Shown in pieces: positions 45,320-56,768 of a stretch of DNA of 63,848 bases. The notes beneath the pieces are model-generated. The model was not told where the DNA came from. It searched no databases and saw only the letters and a program-made list of their open reading frames with translations. The DNA lies in contig JARBJD010000390.1 of the NCBI GenBank assembly GCA_033064195.1, positions 1-63,848 of the forward strand, read 5' to 3'. A program made the position numbers and the translations under genes. This DNA comes from Blattamonas nauphoetae (lineage: Eukaryota > Preaxostyla > Oxymonadida). The stretch's first letter is position 1. The number at the start of each line of letters is the position of its first letter.

Positions 45320-45357
<38 letters not shown>

Positions 45358-45400
45358 CGAAGCAGAATTCGCCAAGTGTTGGATTGTTCACCCACTAACA

Positions 45401-45438
<38 letters not shown>

Positions 45439-46010
45439 TAGTTTTACCCTACTGATGAATTATTGTCGTGATGGTAATTCAAGTTAGTACGAGAGGAACC
45501 CTTGAATCGCATAATTGGTATTTGTGGTTGGTTGATAGGCCAGTGCCACGAAGCTACCATGCGTGGGATTATGACTGAACGCCTCTAAGTCAGAATCCTT
45601 GCCAGATTAATGCGAGAATGGTGTCTGGTAAATGACCAGATTTGTATGGATTTGTTATTGATATGGATAATAGTGTGTTTGATGTGTGGATCCGCGGCAT
45701 GCAAGGCAGAGTGCTCGTGCGGGCAACCGTGGGGCATTTATGTGTGTGTGTTTCTTGGAGCTGCATGTTTTGCACTTATTGTAGTTGAAATGTAGATCAG
45801 CGATAAGGCCAGCCGTCAACATCAGGCAAGTATGGAATGTGTGTGACAGCGCATCTGTGCATGTTTGATGTGGTTGGTAGACATAATTGCTTGAGAATCC
45901 ATGCGACGGAGATCCTTTGTAGACGACTTAAAATGAAGTGGGGATTGTAAATGGCAGAGTAGCTCTACGTTACGATCCATTGAGATTTAGCCCACTTTCT
46001 ATGATCGATA
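44605..46010 (+). rRNA. 28S rRNA, 3' fragment (5'-truncated copy)
   Basis: Begins abruptly at TATGATTCTGGAACTAAACG, which corresponds to about 60133 within the complete 28S, and runs to the 28S 3' end. It contains conserved landmarks such as GAACGTGAGCTGGG and AGTACGAGAGGAACC. At several conserved positions this copy keeps bases missing from the complete one. It marks the left edge of the rDNA array, joined directly to HAT1 DNA, and cannot give a whole rRNA. Confidence 0.9.
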
Positions 46011-46074
46011 TAAGTAAATGCAAAATATTTCTTTTGTTTAGTGGATGAATTGTACATTAAAGAAATATCAAGTG

Positions 46075-46370
46075 TTTAAGTATTTTGACAAAGTATTTTT
46101 GACAAAGTATATTTGACTAAGTATTTTGACTAAGTACAAAATGTATTAAGTCAATTGTACTAAGTACAAAATGTATTAAGTCAATTGTACTAAGAACAAA
46201 ATGTATTAAGTATTTTGACTAAGTACAAATTGTATTAAGTCAATTGTACTAAGTACACAATGTATTAAGTCAATTGTACTAAGTACAGAATGTCTTAAGT
46301 ATTTTGACTAAGTACAAATTGTATTAAGTCAATAGTACTAAGTACAAAATGTATTAAGTCAATAGTGCTA
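46075..46370 (+). repeat. Spacer repeat, ~30-bp TAAGT units
   Basis: Imperfect tandem units of about 30 bp made from TACTAAGTACAAAATGTAT and TAAGTCAATTG. About nine units are present here, against about five in the second spacer (61590-61790). Confidence 0.8.
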
Positions 46371-46624
46371 AAGTCATATTGATATTCTCTATGTATAGTT
46401 CTCTTAAACAATTTGTAAATATTTGGTACAATGGACATTAACATATTGCTTACTTGTGTTGTTCTTAAGTATGAATGTACAAAGGAATGCATATAGTAAA
46501 AGTGTTAAAGTCAATTTACCATTTGTTAACATATTGTGCAATAGGACATTAACAAAAGAAATACTTGTATGTGTATGCAGTGTTGACTGAATGAAATGTT
46601 AAGTCATTACTTGATATGTTCTTG

Positions 46625-46960
46625 TGTAAGGACATTAAGAGTAAAACACTGTATGGATGTACAAGGGCAATTAATATCATGTCAATGTATTTATACACTG
46701 GGACATTAACTTCATGGTAATGCCTATGTACTTATACACTGGGACAGTAATACTAAAGTACTGTATGAATGTACAGGGACATTAAGTGAATATTAATTCC
46801 TTAACATTCATACAGTGGAGCCAAATAATAAAGTACTGTATGAGTGTACAGTGGAATTACTTTATTAAGAAATTCCTTCACATTTATACAAGGGAGCCAA
46901 ACACTGATGTATAGTGTAAGTGTATAGGGAAATTCCTTAAGATTTCCTTAACATTTATAC
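46625..46960 (+). repeat. Spacer repeat with TACACTGGGACATTAA units
   Basis: Irregular 35-60-bp units share a terminal word TATACACTGGGACATTAA or a variant (GTACAGGGACATTAAG, ATACAGTGGAGCCAAA). The corresponding block in the second spacer (62040-62480) contains about three additional units. Confidence 0.7.
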
Positions 46961-47914
46961 AGTAAGGACAAAATCCTCCTTTTGCCCCTTCATGACCACA
47001 CTGCTCCCCAACGCGGGGGAGTCAGAACTTCAAACTTGGTTTTGTCTGTGTAGAAAATATCGAGGAATAGAGTTTGGGTGGTTTTCTGCTGGTGTGTTGC
47101 TTTGCACGAGTTTGATTTAACTAGCACAGGGCGAACATTGAGAAAAGGGGTAAAAAAGGGGTAAAATGGCGCCTTGTGGCATTCACACCTCGCCATCCCG
47201 GAATTTCAGAAAAATAAAATTGCCCTTTTCCTTCATCCTAGCCCTGGACCAGTGCCCCTACAATTTTTTCGAGGTTCATCTTGCGTGTCCGCACTGTGCA
47301 ATTGGGTGTTTGGGCCAAATCAAAAGTGAACCCACCCTACCTAGGCAAATGCACTGTACAAACCACCAAGAATTGGTCGTGTCATATACTTCTCTCATTT
47401 TTCAAAATTTATTTTCCCTTTTTCTCCACAACCAGCCACCCCCCAGACCCCACTCCAGACTTGTTCGAAAGCCCTTCCAAAACTCTACCATGCCCCTTTT
47501 CCCCCCTCCCGTAGCCCTCACCCAGCCCGCGCAGCAGCCTTCACAATTTTTTGAAAAAAGCGCTCTTTTTTGGCCTCTATTTTTTCGCCGTATTCGCCCC
47601 ACATCTCCGCACACAGACATCGCACAAACACCCCGTTTGTTGCTGGCGGTAGCCCTGGGTGGCATTGAACTTTTTGGAGAAATAAATCCTTATCGAACAA
47701 GCAATCCGTCCACACGGGCCCTCGCAAGTTGGAAATTCAAAAATGATCGATTTTTTGGAACGAGCCCCACGACCAGGGACAATAGTGTGATCACATTGAT
47801 CATACCAAAATTGATCACACTGCCTATTTCTCCGCATTGTGTATCTTTTCACTTCAATATCAAAGATTCCAATCACTAAATGAAATATAAAGCGAAATGA
47901 CATAAAAAAGACGA

Positions 47915-50137
47915 TTAATCATCTCCTGAAGATGAATTCTGATCGCTGTCTGTGAGATCGCTGTCGTCGTCCAATATGGTTGGATGATCACGTTTTCTTT
48001 TTTTGTATTCGATTCTATCTCGTTCCAGAATGATGAATGTGAGCTCATCGTCTGAAAGAAGTGGTGGAGTATTGTGGTAGATTTTGGTCAAAACCTCGAC
48101 GTGATGTGTCGTCAGATTCGTTCGGTCCTTTCTTTTGGTTCGGTGTACGGTCGAAAACTCTCTTTCAGTGTCAACAGTTGTGGCGGAGATGGTCAGCATC
48201 ACCTTCAGAAGGCCAAACATGGCCTGATCCATTTTGAAGTGTTCCTCTCGCAGAAGATACTCCACGATAGACGTTGGAGATCTGAGAATGGTGGAGCAGT
48301 GGACTCTGTATACGGATTGCATGTGTTTCCAATGATCTACCGTCTCGCCGCGCCATTTTTTACACACAAATCGATCGTACTTTTTGGACCACGTCAAAAC
48401 GATGGAATCGACCGCTGGTGAGTTCTTTGTCATCATTACATCGTGAGTGATGAAATAAAGTTCAGACGTTTCATCTGGTTCATCAAATCTCAGTTGGAGT
48501 CGTTCGCACAGAGTAGTTCTCATGGACAGACATTCTTGGGTCACCGCTGAGAGAAAAGACTCGAAACCATTAATTTGGTACTGATTCATGATTCTGATCA
48601 ATTCTATTTTCACGGTGTCTTCGTCGAGTCGATCGAGTTCATCGACTACCTCGGTGATTGTTCTTCTGGCAGCTGAGATTGTCATATCGCTCTTTTGAAA
48701 GAGGAGACTTGAAGGATGCGTAATGTTGAGGAGAAGTAGGATCGAACCGAGTCGAAGGTTCGTTTCCGGACTGGTGAACATTTTGATGAGATCAACGGTT
48801 TTCATCTCTTTTTCAGTTTCTAAAACTGTTTTCATGACGTCACCATATTCTAGGACTTCCAAAACAACCGTCCTGTTCGTATCCCACCGAACTTGAATGG
48901 GTTTGGTCAATTTTTTCTTCGGGCGGCCGCGTTCAGTAAGGATGGCTCTGAATTTAGCTTGTCGTGAATGAGATTTCGTGATGAGATTGATGAAACGAAT
49001 CGCATTTGTGATCAATTGTTTGATTTCTGGGTATCTGTTGGAATAGAACGTGTCTTTCAAACAAAGGTTGTGCCGGTGAGCGCCACAGTGCACGTGAAGG
49101 ATGTCGGGTTGATGCTTTCTGATCTCCGCGATAAATCCGTTCTCCACACCGACCATTGCCGGATCACCATCCGTTGTCACCGCGACGATCTGATTGACTT
49201 TGATTCCGGTTCTTTCCAGGACAGAGAGAGTGGCTTCACAAATTCTTTTACCAGTAGCTCCTGTCGTCATATCGTACAATCCAAGAAACACGGTCTGAAT
49301 TGTTTGTGTACTATCACAAACGAAACGAAGATTGATACAAAGTTGGGTGATTGAGGAGATATCAGTTGAAGTATCCAACATGATTGCGAGCGGCGTCGTT
49401 TTTGAGATCGCACGAAGTCGATGCTGGAAAAAGACACGATCAATGGTTTCGGCAGTCCTCCAGAAGAGAGATAGATCAGAACAGTCGGATTCTGAAACGA
49501 ATTCTGGATTATCGACACTATTTAGAAGATTAGTCTGGGCCTTGAAATGAGTGACGGGATAAAATTGCTTGGAAATATGGTGGACAGCTCGTACCTGATT
49601 TTTGCGATGCTTTTCAATTCCCCGACGATCCACCATTGAGAGGGCTTCATCCAGTATGTTATCCTTTTTAGCCCAATATGCGACTGCTGAAAGGTGTGTT
49701 TGTGTTTTGAGATGTCCCGTCAGGCTATTTGTAGCGGAAGGATGCGCAGGAGACACCACGTATTGGTCTTTGGAACGAGACAAATACTGACTGCATCCGC
49801 TGCAAATCCTGCAGAGCACACCATCACCATGAATGATGAAAGTTGGTAGATCGTCGATGTGAAGGTATTTCGGGGACTTTATCCAATTTGTCCATTGTTC
49901 GAGTCCGGCTTTTGTATGTGGAATCGCACTCTCATTTGTTGATGGATCTACAATTTCTTCTTTAGAATCATCATCATCATCCTCTCCGGATGAATCACTG
50001 GTCGAGTCAGTCATCAGTGCTGAAGGAACGTTGGCAGTTTCTTGTACAGATTCAGTCGCAAGTTTGTTCTTTTTCTGCTCTTGATACTTCCGGTATTCGA
50101 GAAAGGTGAGTTGTTTCTGTGGTTTAGACACAGACAT
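47915..50137 (-). CDS. hAT transposase, 740 aa
   Basis: An uninterrupted frame with hAT hallmarks. The N-terminus is acidic and serine-rich, followed by a zinc-finger-like region (CRICSGCSQYL, then an H-x4-H type pair near SLTGHLKTQTH). The RNase H-like catalytic core has its first acidic site in IMLDTSTDISS and the second in TTDGDPAMVG, then the conserved C/H block HCGAHRHNLCLKD. The C-terminal dimerisation segment contains TEREFSTVHRTKRKDRTN with the third acidic residue. It excises and reinserts the element as double-stranded DNA and makes 8-bp duplications. It starts near the right terminus, and the stop (TAA) lies 141 bp from the left terminus. It is transcribed against the rDNA direction. 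Confidence 0.92.
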   Translation of the reverse strand: MSVSKPQKQLTFLEYRKYQEQKKNKLATESVQETANVPSALMTDSTSDSSGEDDDDDSKEEIVDPSTNESAIPHTKAGLEQWTNWIKSPKYLHIDDLPTFIIHGDGVLCRICSGCSQYLSRSKDQYVVSPAHPSATNSLTGHLKTQTHLSAVAYWAKKDNILDEALSMVDRRGIEKHRKNQVRAVHHISKQFYPVTHFKAQTNLLNSVDNPEFVSESDCSDLSLFWRTAETIDRVFFQHRLRAISKTTPLAIMLDTSTDISSITQLCINLRFVCDSTQTIQTVFLGLYDMTTGATGKRICEATLSVLERTGIKVNQIVAVTTDGDPAMVGVENGFIAEIRKHQPDILHVHCGAHRHNLCLKDTFYSNRYPEIKQLITNAIRFINLITKSHSRQAKFRAILTERGRPKKKLTKPIQVRWDTNRTVVLEVLEYGDVMKTVLETEKEMKTVDLIKMFTSPETNLRLGSILLLLNITHPSSLLFQKSDMTISAARRTITEVVDELDRLDEDTVKIELIRIMNQYQINGFESFLSAVTQECLSMRTTLCERLQLRFDEPDETSELYFITHDVMMTKNSPAVDSIVLTWSKKYDRFVCKKWRGETVDHWKHMQSVYRVHCSTILRSPTSIVEYLLREEHFKMDQAMFGLLKVMLTISATTVDTEREFSTVHRTKRKDRTNLTTHHVEVLTKIYHNTPPLLSDDELTFIILERDRIEYKKRKRDHPTILDDDSDLTDSDQNSSSGDD

Positions 50138-50414
50138 TGACGAGACAGATCAAAAATTGGGTCGACTCCCTTGCGAACACTATAGGGATGATACTATGCG
50201 CTCCCCTCACCTCCAGCACCTCTTCTTCCTGCTTTCGTTCTCAACAAACACCATGTATCCGTTCGCAAACTCCGAAATGTTGAACATAGGACATCGTCCA
50301 GTTTCGAATCGAATATGTTTATCTCACCAATTTCAAACCAGTTTAATCCCGGACTCGGAACGTCAATTCATAGTCCTGTTCAAAGGCCTTCAGATATACG
50401 TCGATTTGTTCAGT

Positions 50415-50735
50415 AGGAATGACGATGCGGATGGAATGACGATGCGGATGGAACGACGATGCGGATGGAACGACGATGCGGATGGAACGACGATGCGGAT
50501 GGAACGACGATGCGGATGGAACGACGATGCGGATGGAACGACGATGCGGATGGAACGACGATGCGGATGGAACGACGATGCGGATGGAACGATGAGGCGG
50601 ATGGAACGACGATGCGGATGGAACGACGATGCGGATGGAACGACGATGCGGATGGAACGATGAGGCGGATGGAACGACGATGCGGATGGAACGACGATGC
50701 GGATGGAACGACGATGCGGATGGAACGACTGTTCG
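50415..50735. repeat. 17-bp minisatellite inside the hAT element, about 18 copies
   Basis: Tandem GATGCGGATGGAACGAC units with a GATGAGGCGGATGG variant at two places about 68 bp apart. The unit length is not a multiple of three, so three units give a 17-residue repeat. No frame contains a stop, which creates long but probably meaningless frames on both strands. It lies between the transposase start and the right terminus. Confidence 0.9.
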
Positions 50736-51018
50736 ACTTGACCGATGGTGCAGATGGAACGACGGTGCATTTTGAACAACAAATCGGATGCAACTCTAAC
50801 ACCCATCCTGACTTCTCATCACCTTCTGAACTGAGTGGACAGACAAGCGACATTATGGATACATTTATTGTCTGTCTACATCTCAAGCTGTTTTCCCATC
50901 CAAATGTCAGATTGTTGAAGAAAAATGAAACAATGTACATGAAAACGTAATTTGTATGAGTTTGTGAGGTCCATGAAGTGAAATAAAAAGTTTGAAAATG
51001 ATCATACCATAAAAAGTG

Positions 51019-51046
51019 AAAGGTGTGATCCAAGGATCACACCTTT
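51019..51046. repeat. Perfect 13-bp hairpin near the hAT right end
   Basis: AAAGGTGTGATCC, two A residues, then GGATCACACCTTT. The GTGTGATC core also occurs at the left end of the element (47785 region), so it is probably a subterminal transposase-binding motif in palindromic form. Confidence 0.7.
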
Positions 51047-52315
51047 TCGTTAAATGATCATACTACTCTTCTCTCTGCCCACGACCCACGCAGACCCCAA
51101 AAACCACCCAAACCATATTGGCACCCCTTAAAAACATCTCTATTTGTCATTTTTCACACTTTTTTTGAAATCTGATTTTCGCCGAAATCCACTTTTTTGC
51201 ATCTCATACTTGGACTTTTTCACATACTGTGCCTACACTGTCTTTGCTCAAACTCGATTTTTCGACTTATTCCAAAGTGTTTTCGATTTTTTCCAAAAAA
51301 CACAAACAGGTACCCCACACCACCAAACTACCCCTGTTTAAATTTGGGACTCCAACTCCCTCTCGTTGTGGAGTACTGGGCCCACCAACTTTGGTACTTT
51401 GGCCTTCTGAAACACTGCACACCCTGTATCTCCATATATACCCGAGATTTTCAAAAACTTTTTTTTCTCAATTGTGCTCATATCCCATCGCAATCACCTT
51501 GTTTTGCGTGATTTCCATGGGGGTTGTGATGGGCGCGGGATGGGGGATGCACACTGTGAAAATGGGGGATTTTCGAAAAAGTCGGGTTTTTGGCTTAAAG
51601 AACACGCCACCCCGGATTCAATATTTCCGATTTTTGCAAAATCTTTTATTTTCTCAAAATATCCTCAGAACACGTCGTGATGACGGTGAGAAAGTTAACT
51701 AGACATGTGCGCGTGGGCGCGTGGGGGGTGAACTTGAAAAAACGCGAAAAAAAGGCGATTTTCGCAACTTGGCACGCCCACCCACGACGACCCAGAGGAG
51801 GCTGGAACGGACGGTTTTGGCAGGATACGCGAGGGGGATGGGTCGAATTATGGTGGGGGTTGGGGGGTGGTCTCGTGGGTACTCGTGGCGGGAGAGCGAA
51901 AAAACACGATTTTTCGGATTTTTGGAACACCCAAAAAACGCCTTGTACGGCCCACAGCGCCGGATCGAGAAATTTTCAGAAAATATTTTTTTCATTTTTC
52001 GACGAATCGAGGTCGATTTGACCGGAAATGATCGATTTGGGGTGAGTTGGGATGGTGCGCGCGCGGCGGGGGGTCGATCTTGAAAAAAGTTTTTTTGTCA
52101 AAAAGTGAAAAAAAGTGAAGTATATGACAAGAGCATTTCTTGGTTAATACGAAAGTGCATTCGCCTAGATAGGGTGAGTTCACGAGACCTCGGGTATATA
52201 CTATAGGAGGGAGTTGGAAAAAACTCTTGGACAGTGTAAAGACTCGATTTTGAAAAAAGTCTAGTCCTCTGTTGTCCAGGCTAGCACGTTGTTAATGGGA
52301 TGTGGCAAGGTACGT

Positions 52316-52445
52316 AAAAGACTAGTAGATGTGGGCATGTTGCTATGCTCGTCCACGCGAACGACTTTGGTACCTAGGTGCAGAAAAGGACTAGTAGATG
52401 TGGGCATGTTGCTATGCTCGTCCACGCGAACGCCTTTAGTGCCTA
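52316..52445 (+). repeat. 69-bp spacer duplication
   Basis: Two tandem copies of a 69-bp unit beginning AAAAGACTAGTAGATGTGGG and containing GTCCACGCGAACG, at 52316 and 52385. Their location 0.6-0.7 kb before 18S fits a spacer-promoter or enhancer duplication, but that is inference. Confidence 0.75.
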
Positions 52446-53016
52446 GTAAAGTAGCTTTTCCTCATTAGCATTCAATATCTTCGGATATTGTAGTGCCTGA
52501 ACTGTGATGAGATACTGTGATAAGCCATTAACCCTTTAAATAGGGTCAGTATGGTAATCTTCAGTATTTGTTGAGAAAGTTCATTGTGAAGAAATCCTGT
52601 TAGGAATGTTGATTGAAGAATTGATGATCTCAACAGTGTATTACTTCACACTGGATGGTAATGATAATGATATTCACGGATATTGTTGTTATTACTAATT
52701 TGACAAATCACGTTCACATAGTTGGATGTTGCCTTGTATTGATTAGGGAAAAATAAAAATCAATAGTCCTTGGTCTTTGATTAAGGAATATTTGGTTAAT
52801 ATTGTTTCTACTATATCAAATGTATATGTAGTTGCCAAAATATATGTATCTTTAATTGATTGAAGCATATGTATGTGTAGGATATAGACTATATCAGTGT
52901 CTGGTGGAAGGTTGAGCTTGCTCCATTCCTAATGGACCCAGCTTTGTATTAAGCTGAGTATATAGAATTCTATGCATTTTATGCAGAAATTAGTTAAAAT
53001 ATGTATAAAATTGATG

Positions 53017-55400
53017 AATCTGGTTGATTCTGCCAGTAGTCATATGCTTGTCTCTAAGATTAAGCCACAAGCTGTAGGGGACCTGCTACGCATCTCCGGA
53101 AGGAATCAGTGGGAACTGATTCTTTGGAATAAAAAACGTTCTGGTCGCTGATCGTTTTCAGATCCAGCACTCTCAACATATTTCAATCAGGATTGTTTTC
53201 CACAATCTGAGATTATTGTTTCTGACTTTTGCCTGCTGTGATTCTTCAATTTCTTTCTTCTGCCTGCTATATTTCTTCTTTTTCTTGTTCCTTACTTCAG
53301 CCTGCTGAGATTCTTCTTTTTTCTTTTTCCTTTCATCAGCCTGTTGAAATTCTTCTTTTTTCTTTTTCCTTTCATCAGCCTGTTGAGATTCTTCCTTTTT
53401 CTTTTTCTTTCTTCAGCCTGCTGAGATTCTTCCTTTTTCTTTTTCCTTTCTTCAACCTGCTGAGATTCTTCCTTTTTCTTTTTCCTTTCTTTAGCCTGCT
53501 GAGATTCTTCCTTTTTCTTTTTCCTTTCTTCAGCCAGCTGATATTGTTTTTCGTACTCTTAATCGTCACAATCTTTTTTCAATGATCCAAAGGTATTTCA
53601 TCTCTCCTCCTGTCCAGTTTCTTCATCATCCACTCAATCCACTTCATAATTCACTCTAAAACCCTATCAGAAAGCTTTTTCCTTCCAATTTCTGTCATTT
53701 TGACTCATTTTTGAGTACGAATCTTCATTTTTTCCATTTTTGACCACTTTTGTTACATAATTCTCGAAGGAGCTTAATTAGGTAACCCCCTCCTTTTTTA
53801 ACTCCCAAATAGGCGCCCTCTCCCTTTCAAACTCCGGATGTACGATTGGTGGGTCCAAACTCCGAAACTCCGAAACTCCGGGTTTCAAAACTCCCAATTA
53901 GGCGCCGACTCCCTTCTTTTTTTGGTAAGGCATTTTATGCAGTGCCGACTATGCTGAAAATCGAAAATCCAACTTTCACTATTTTCCACTTTTCTCCGCA
54001 ACCACACGTCAGATCTTCACCAAATTTGGATATATTATGTAAAAAACTTTGCTGAATCGATTGGAAAAAGTTTTGTGAAAATATTTTTCAAATTGGGTCC
54101 ATATATGGGCAAAAAGGCCTAATTTTGGTCGAAAAAAGTGATTTTTGTTCTGGCCATATCTCAGTGAGGAGGAAAAATTTCAAAAAACAATAGGTGCAAA
54201 AGTTGCGTAATATGATCTACTTTCGTGTGAATATTTCAAATTTGAAAAATCATCGGTGGTGCGCGCACGAAAAATCGGTCAAAACAGCGTTTTTTGGTGT
54301 TTTTTGACATATGATCGGCCCATCCCCACCGACCCATAAGATTTTGACAATGGGTCCAACAGAGACTTTTGAAGGTCTTTGGGGGATATATCATCTGGGA
54401 AAGTTTGGGGCGGAAAGGGGCTGGTCGGGTGTTTGTGTAGTCACATGCTTGACTTTAAGGTTATAGCAATGCATGTGCCAGTATAAACAACTTGTACTTG
54501 TGAAACTGCGAATGGCTCATTAAATCAGTTATAATTTGTTTGATAGTTGATTTGCTACATGGATAGCCGTAGTAATTCTAGAGCTAATACATGCAGAAGA
54601 ACCCGACTTGCAAAGGAAGGGTTGTATTTATTAGATCGAAAACCAATGTCAAGTAGAGATACTTGGCTTTTTGGTGAGTAATGATAAAGGTCGAATCGGA
54701 AAATCCGATGTGTCATTGAAATTTCTGCCCTATCAACTTGACGGTAGGATAGAGGCCTACCGTGGTGGTGACGGGTAACGGAGAATCAGGGTTCGATTCC
54801 GGAGAGGGAGCCTGAGAAACGGCTACCACTTCCAAGGAAGGCAGCAGGTGCGCAAATTGCTCAATCGAAATCATAATTCGGAAGCAGTGACAAAAAATAC
54901 AAATACTGGGTTATCTCAGCAATTTGAATGGTTGTGGTGTAAGTATCCGCAAGAGCAGCGATTAGAGGGCAAGTCTGGTGCCAGCAGCCGCGGTAATTCC
55001 AGCTCTAATAGTGTATACTAAAATTGCTGCAGTTAAAAAGCTCGTAGTTGGATTTTGGAGGAAACGTCGATTTCTGTGTGATGGGATACATTGTGTTTCA
55101 TCTTGCAGGAAGTGTTTTTTCCGATATTTTCGAAGACAGGTCTTGCGCTTTATTGAGTGAGGCTATGGATTCGGAGGTTTTACTTTGAAGAAATTGGAGT
55201 GTTCAAAGCAGGCGTTATGCAACTGAACAGATTAGCATGGAATAATAAAATAGGACACTTGTTTATTGTTTTCTTCGGAAGATGATAAAGTCCATTTTGT
55301 TGGTTTATGGAGCAGGTGTAATGATTAATAGGGACAGTTGGGGGCATATGTATTGCATTGTCAGAGGTGAAATTCTTGGATTTATGCAAGACGAACTAAG

Positions 55401-55447
<47 letters not shown>

Positions 55448-56077
55448 AGGGGATCGAAGGCGATCAGAAACCGCCCTAGTCTTAACTATAAACGATGCCA
55501 ACTAGGGATTGGAGGGAGCTTTATGGCCTCGTCAGGACCTTTAGAGAAATCAAAGTCTCTGGGTTCTGGGGGGAGTATGGTCGCAAGTCTGAAACTTAAA
55601 GAAATTGACGGAAGGGCACCACCAGGTGTGGAGCCTGCGGCTTAATTTGACTCAACACGGGGAAACTTACCAGGTCCAGACACGGGAAGGATTGACAGAT
55701 TTTGAAGCTCTTTCTTGATTCCGTGGGTGGTGGTGCATGGTCGTTCTTAGTTGGTGGAGTGATTTGTCTGGTTAATTCCGATAACGAACGAGACCTCAAC
55801 CTGCTAAATAAGTTGGTCGCTTTTTAGTAAGTGATGTAACTTCTTAGAGGGACTACTACAGTTGCATGTAGGGGAAGCTTGAGGCAATAACAGGTCTGTG
55901 ATGCCCTTAGATGTCCTGGGCCGCACGCGCGCTACACTGATTGATTCAACGAGTTTGTGCTTGCCCGAAAGGGTTGGCTAATCTTTTGAATGTCAATCGT
56001 GCTGGGGATTGATCTTTGTAATTTTGGATCATGAACGAGGAATACCTAGTAAGTGCAAGTCATCAGCTTGCGCTGAT

Positions 56078-56127
<50 letters not shown>

Positions 56128-56206
56128 ATCAGATGAAATGTTCGGATGATGTGATTGCAGTTGCGCAAGTGACAGCGGTTATGTTAGAAGAACAGTGAAT
56201 CTTATT

Positions 56207-56267
<61 letters not shown>
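53017..56267 (+). rRNA. 18S rRNA gene, interrupted near its 5' end
   Basis: The 5' end at 53017 (AATCTGGTTGATTCTGCCAG, then TAGTCATATGCTTG) is recognisable for about 50 nt. Unrelated DNA then runs from about 53068, and canonical 18S resumes at 54469 (ATGCATGTG). A second, diverged 5'-like stretch (CTGGTCGGGTG..TAGTCACATGCTTGAC) lies at 54421-54468. From there the gene is continuous and conserved: GCCAGCAGCCGCGG near 54980, GGTGGTGCATGG near 55730, and GTACACACCGCCCGTCG near 56095. It ends GGATCATTA at 56267. It forms the small-subunit RNA. Whether the interruption is removed from RNA is unknown. Confidence 0.9.
53068..54468. other. 1.4-kb interruption in the 18S gene
   Basis: Not rRNA-like. 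It contains seven or so 39-bp repeats (53240-53560; TTCAGCCTGCTGAGATTC followed by T/C-rich sequence) that encode 13-residue repeats in open frames on both strands. After that come runs of ACTCCGAAACTCCG and G+C-poor unique DNA with a style similar to the spacer. No group I intron core, endonuclease motif or transposon ends were recognised. Its right end is a diverged copy of the 18S 5' terminus. Confidence 0.6.
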
Positions 56268-56269
<2 letters not shown>

Positions 56270-56393
56270 AAATTTAAATATATTAAACAATATATGATAA
56301 TAAAATAAAGTCTACTACATGTAAGTGATGTAGATTTTAAGGTGCCTCAATATCTAAACATTATTAGTGTAGCCAATGATATTATAAAATAAT
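56268..56393 (+). other. Internal transcribed spacer 1
   Basis: A/T-rich 126 bp between the 18S 3' end and the 5.8S start. Removed during rRNA processing. Confidence 0.85.
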
Positions 56394-56550
56394 AAACTTT
56401 TGGTAGTGGATATCTTGGCTCTTGCATCGATGAAGAACGCAGCAAAGCGCGATAGTTAATGTGAATCGCAAGAATCTGTGAATCATCAAAGTTTTGAACG
56501 CATCCTGCGGTGTCTTAACTTTTAGTTAAGAGACCATTCTTATTTCAGAA
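56394..56550 (+). rRNA. 5.8S rRNA
   Basis: Starts near AAACTTTTGGTAGTGGATAT and contains the conserved CTTGCATCGATGAAGAACGC, then TGTGAATCATC and TTGAACGCATC. Pairs with the 5' end of 28S in the large subunit. The 3' boundary is approximate. Confidence 0.9.
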
Positions 56551-56768
56551 TTGGTAAATATTAAAATATCTTTTTATCCTTACTTGGGATAGAAAGGAAA
56601 TGAGATGAACATATTGAGTATATGTCATCTTTAATAATATCGATATATGAATCATTAAGAGATATTGTTTGTTGAAATATGATATATAAACAATTTGATA
56701 TTTAAATATAAATATTTAATTGTCTTGTATACTTCTGTTTTAACAACTCACTTTATATATATAAAACA
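56551..56768 (+). other. Internal transcribed spacer 2
   Basis: A/T-rich 218 bp between 5.8S and 28S, with approximate ends. No insertion is seen. Confidence 0.8.

Larger units (their letters stand above)
47774..51077 (-). mobile_element. Complete hAT-superfamily DNA transposon, 3,304 bp
   Basis: Both ends begin CAG when read inward: CAGGGACAATAGTGTGATCA on the left and CAGAGAGAAGAGTAGTATGATCA on the right. It is flanked by perfect 8-bp direct repeats CCCACGAC at 47766-47773 and 51078-51085. The matching spacer in the next rDNA unit has a single CCCACGAC at 63274-63281 and no insertion, giving the empty site. The element encodes one intact transposase on the minus strand and contains a 17-bp minisatellite and subterminal TGATCA-type motifs. 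Everything points to a recent, possibly active, autonomous copy. Confidence 0.93.
46011..53016 (+). other. rDNA intergenic spacer 1 (with hAT insertion)
   Basis: Spacer between the 28S fragment and the 18S gene. Without the hAT insertion it is about 3.7 kb. It starts with TAAGT-type short tandem repeats and ACATTAA/TACACTGGGA repeats, then G+C-richer unique DNA that recurs in spacer 2, then a 69-bp duplication near 52.3 kb. The external transcribed spacer and Pol I promoter should lie near the right end, probably after 52.1 kb, but I cannot place the start site. Confidence 0.75.

Noticed and set aside
47166-47879. A 237-residue protein in the rDNA spacer
   Set aside because: The frame is broken by homopolymer differences in the otherwise collinear second spacer and has no recognisable domain; it also runs into the hAT end.
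50106-50950. Arginine- and tryptophan-rich or serine-rich proteins across the 17-bp repeat
   Set aside because: All frames are open because the unit has no stop in any frame; there is no independent coding evidence.
53229-53585. Leucine/phenylalanine-rich protein (plus) or basic coiled coil (minus) inside the 18S interruption
   Set aside because: It is a 39-bp T/C-rich tandem repeat whose unit is a multiple of three, so long open frames arise automatically.
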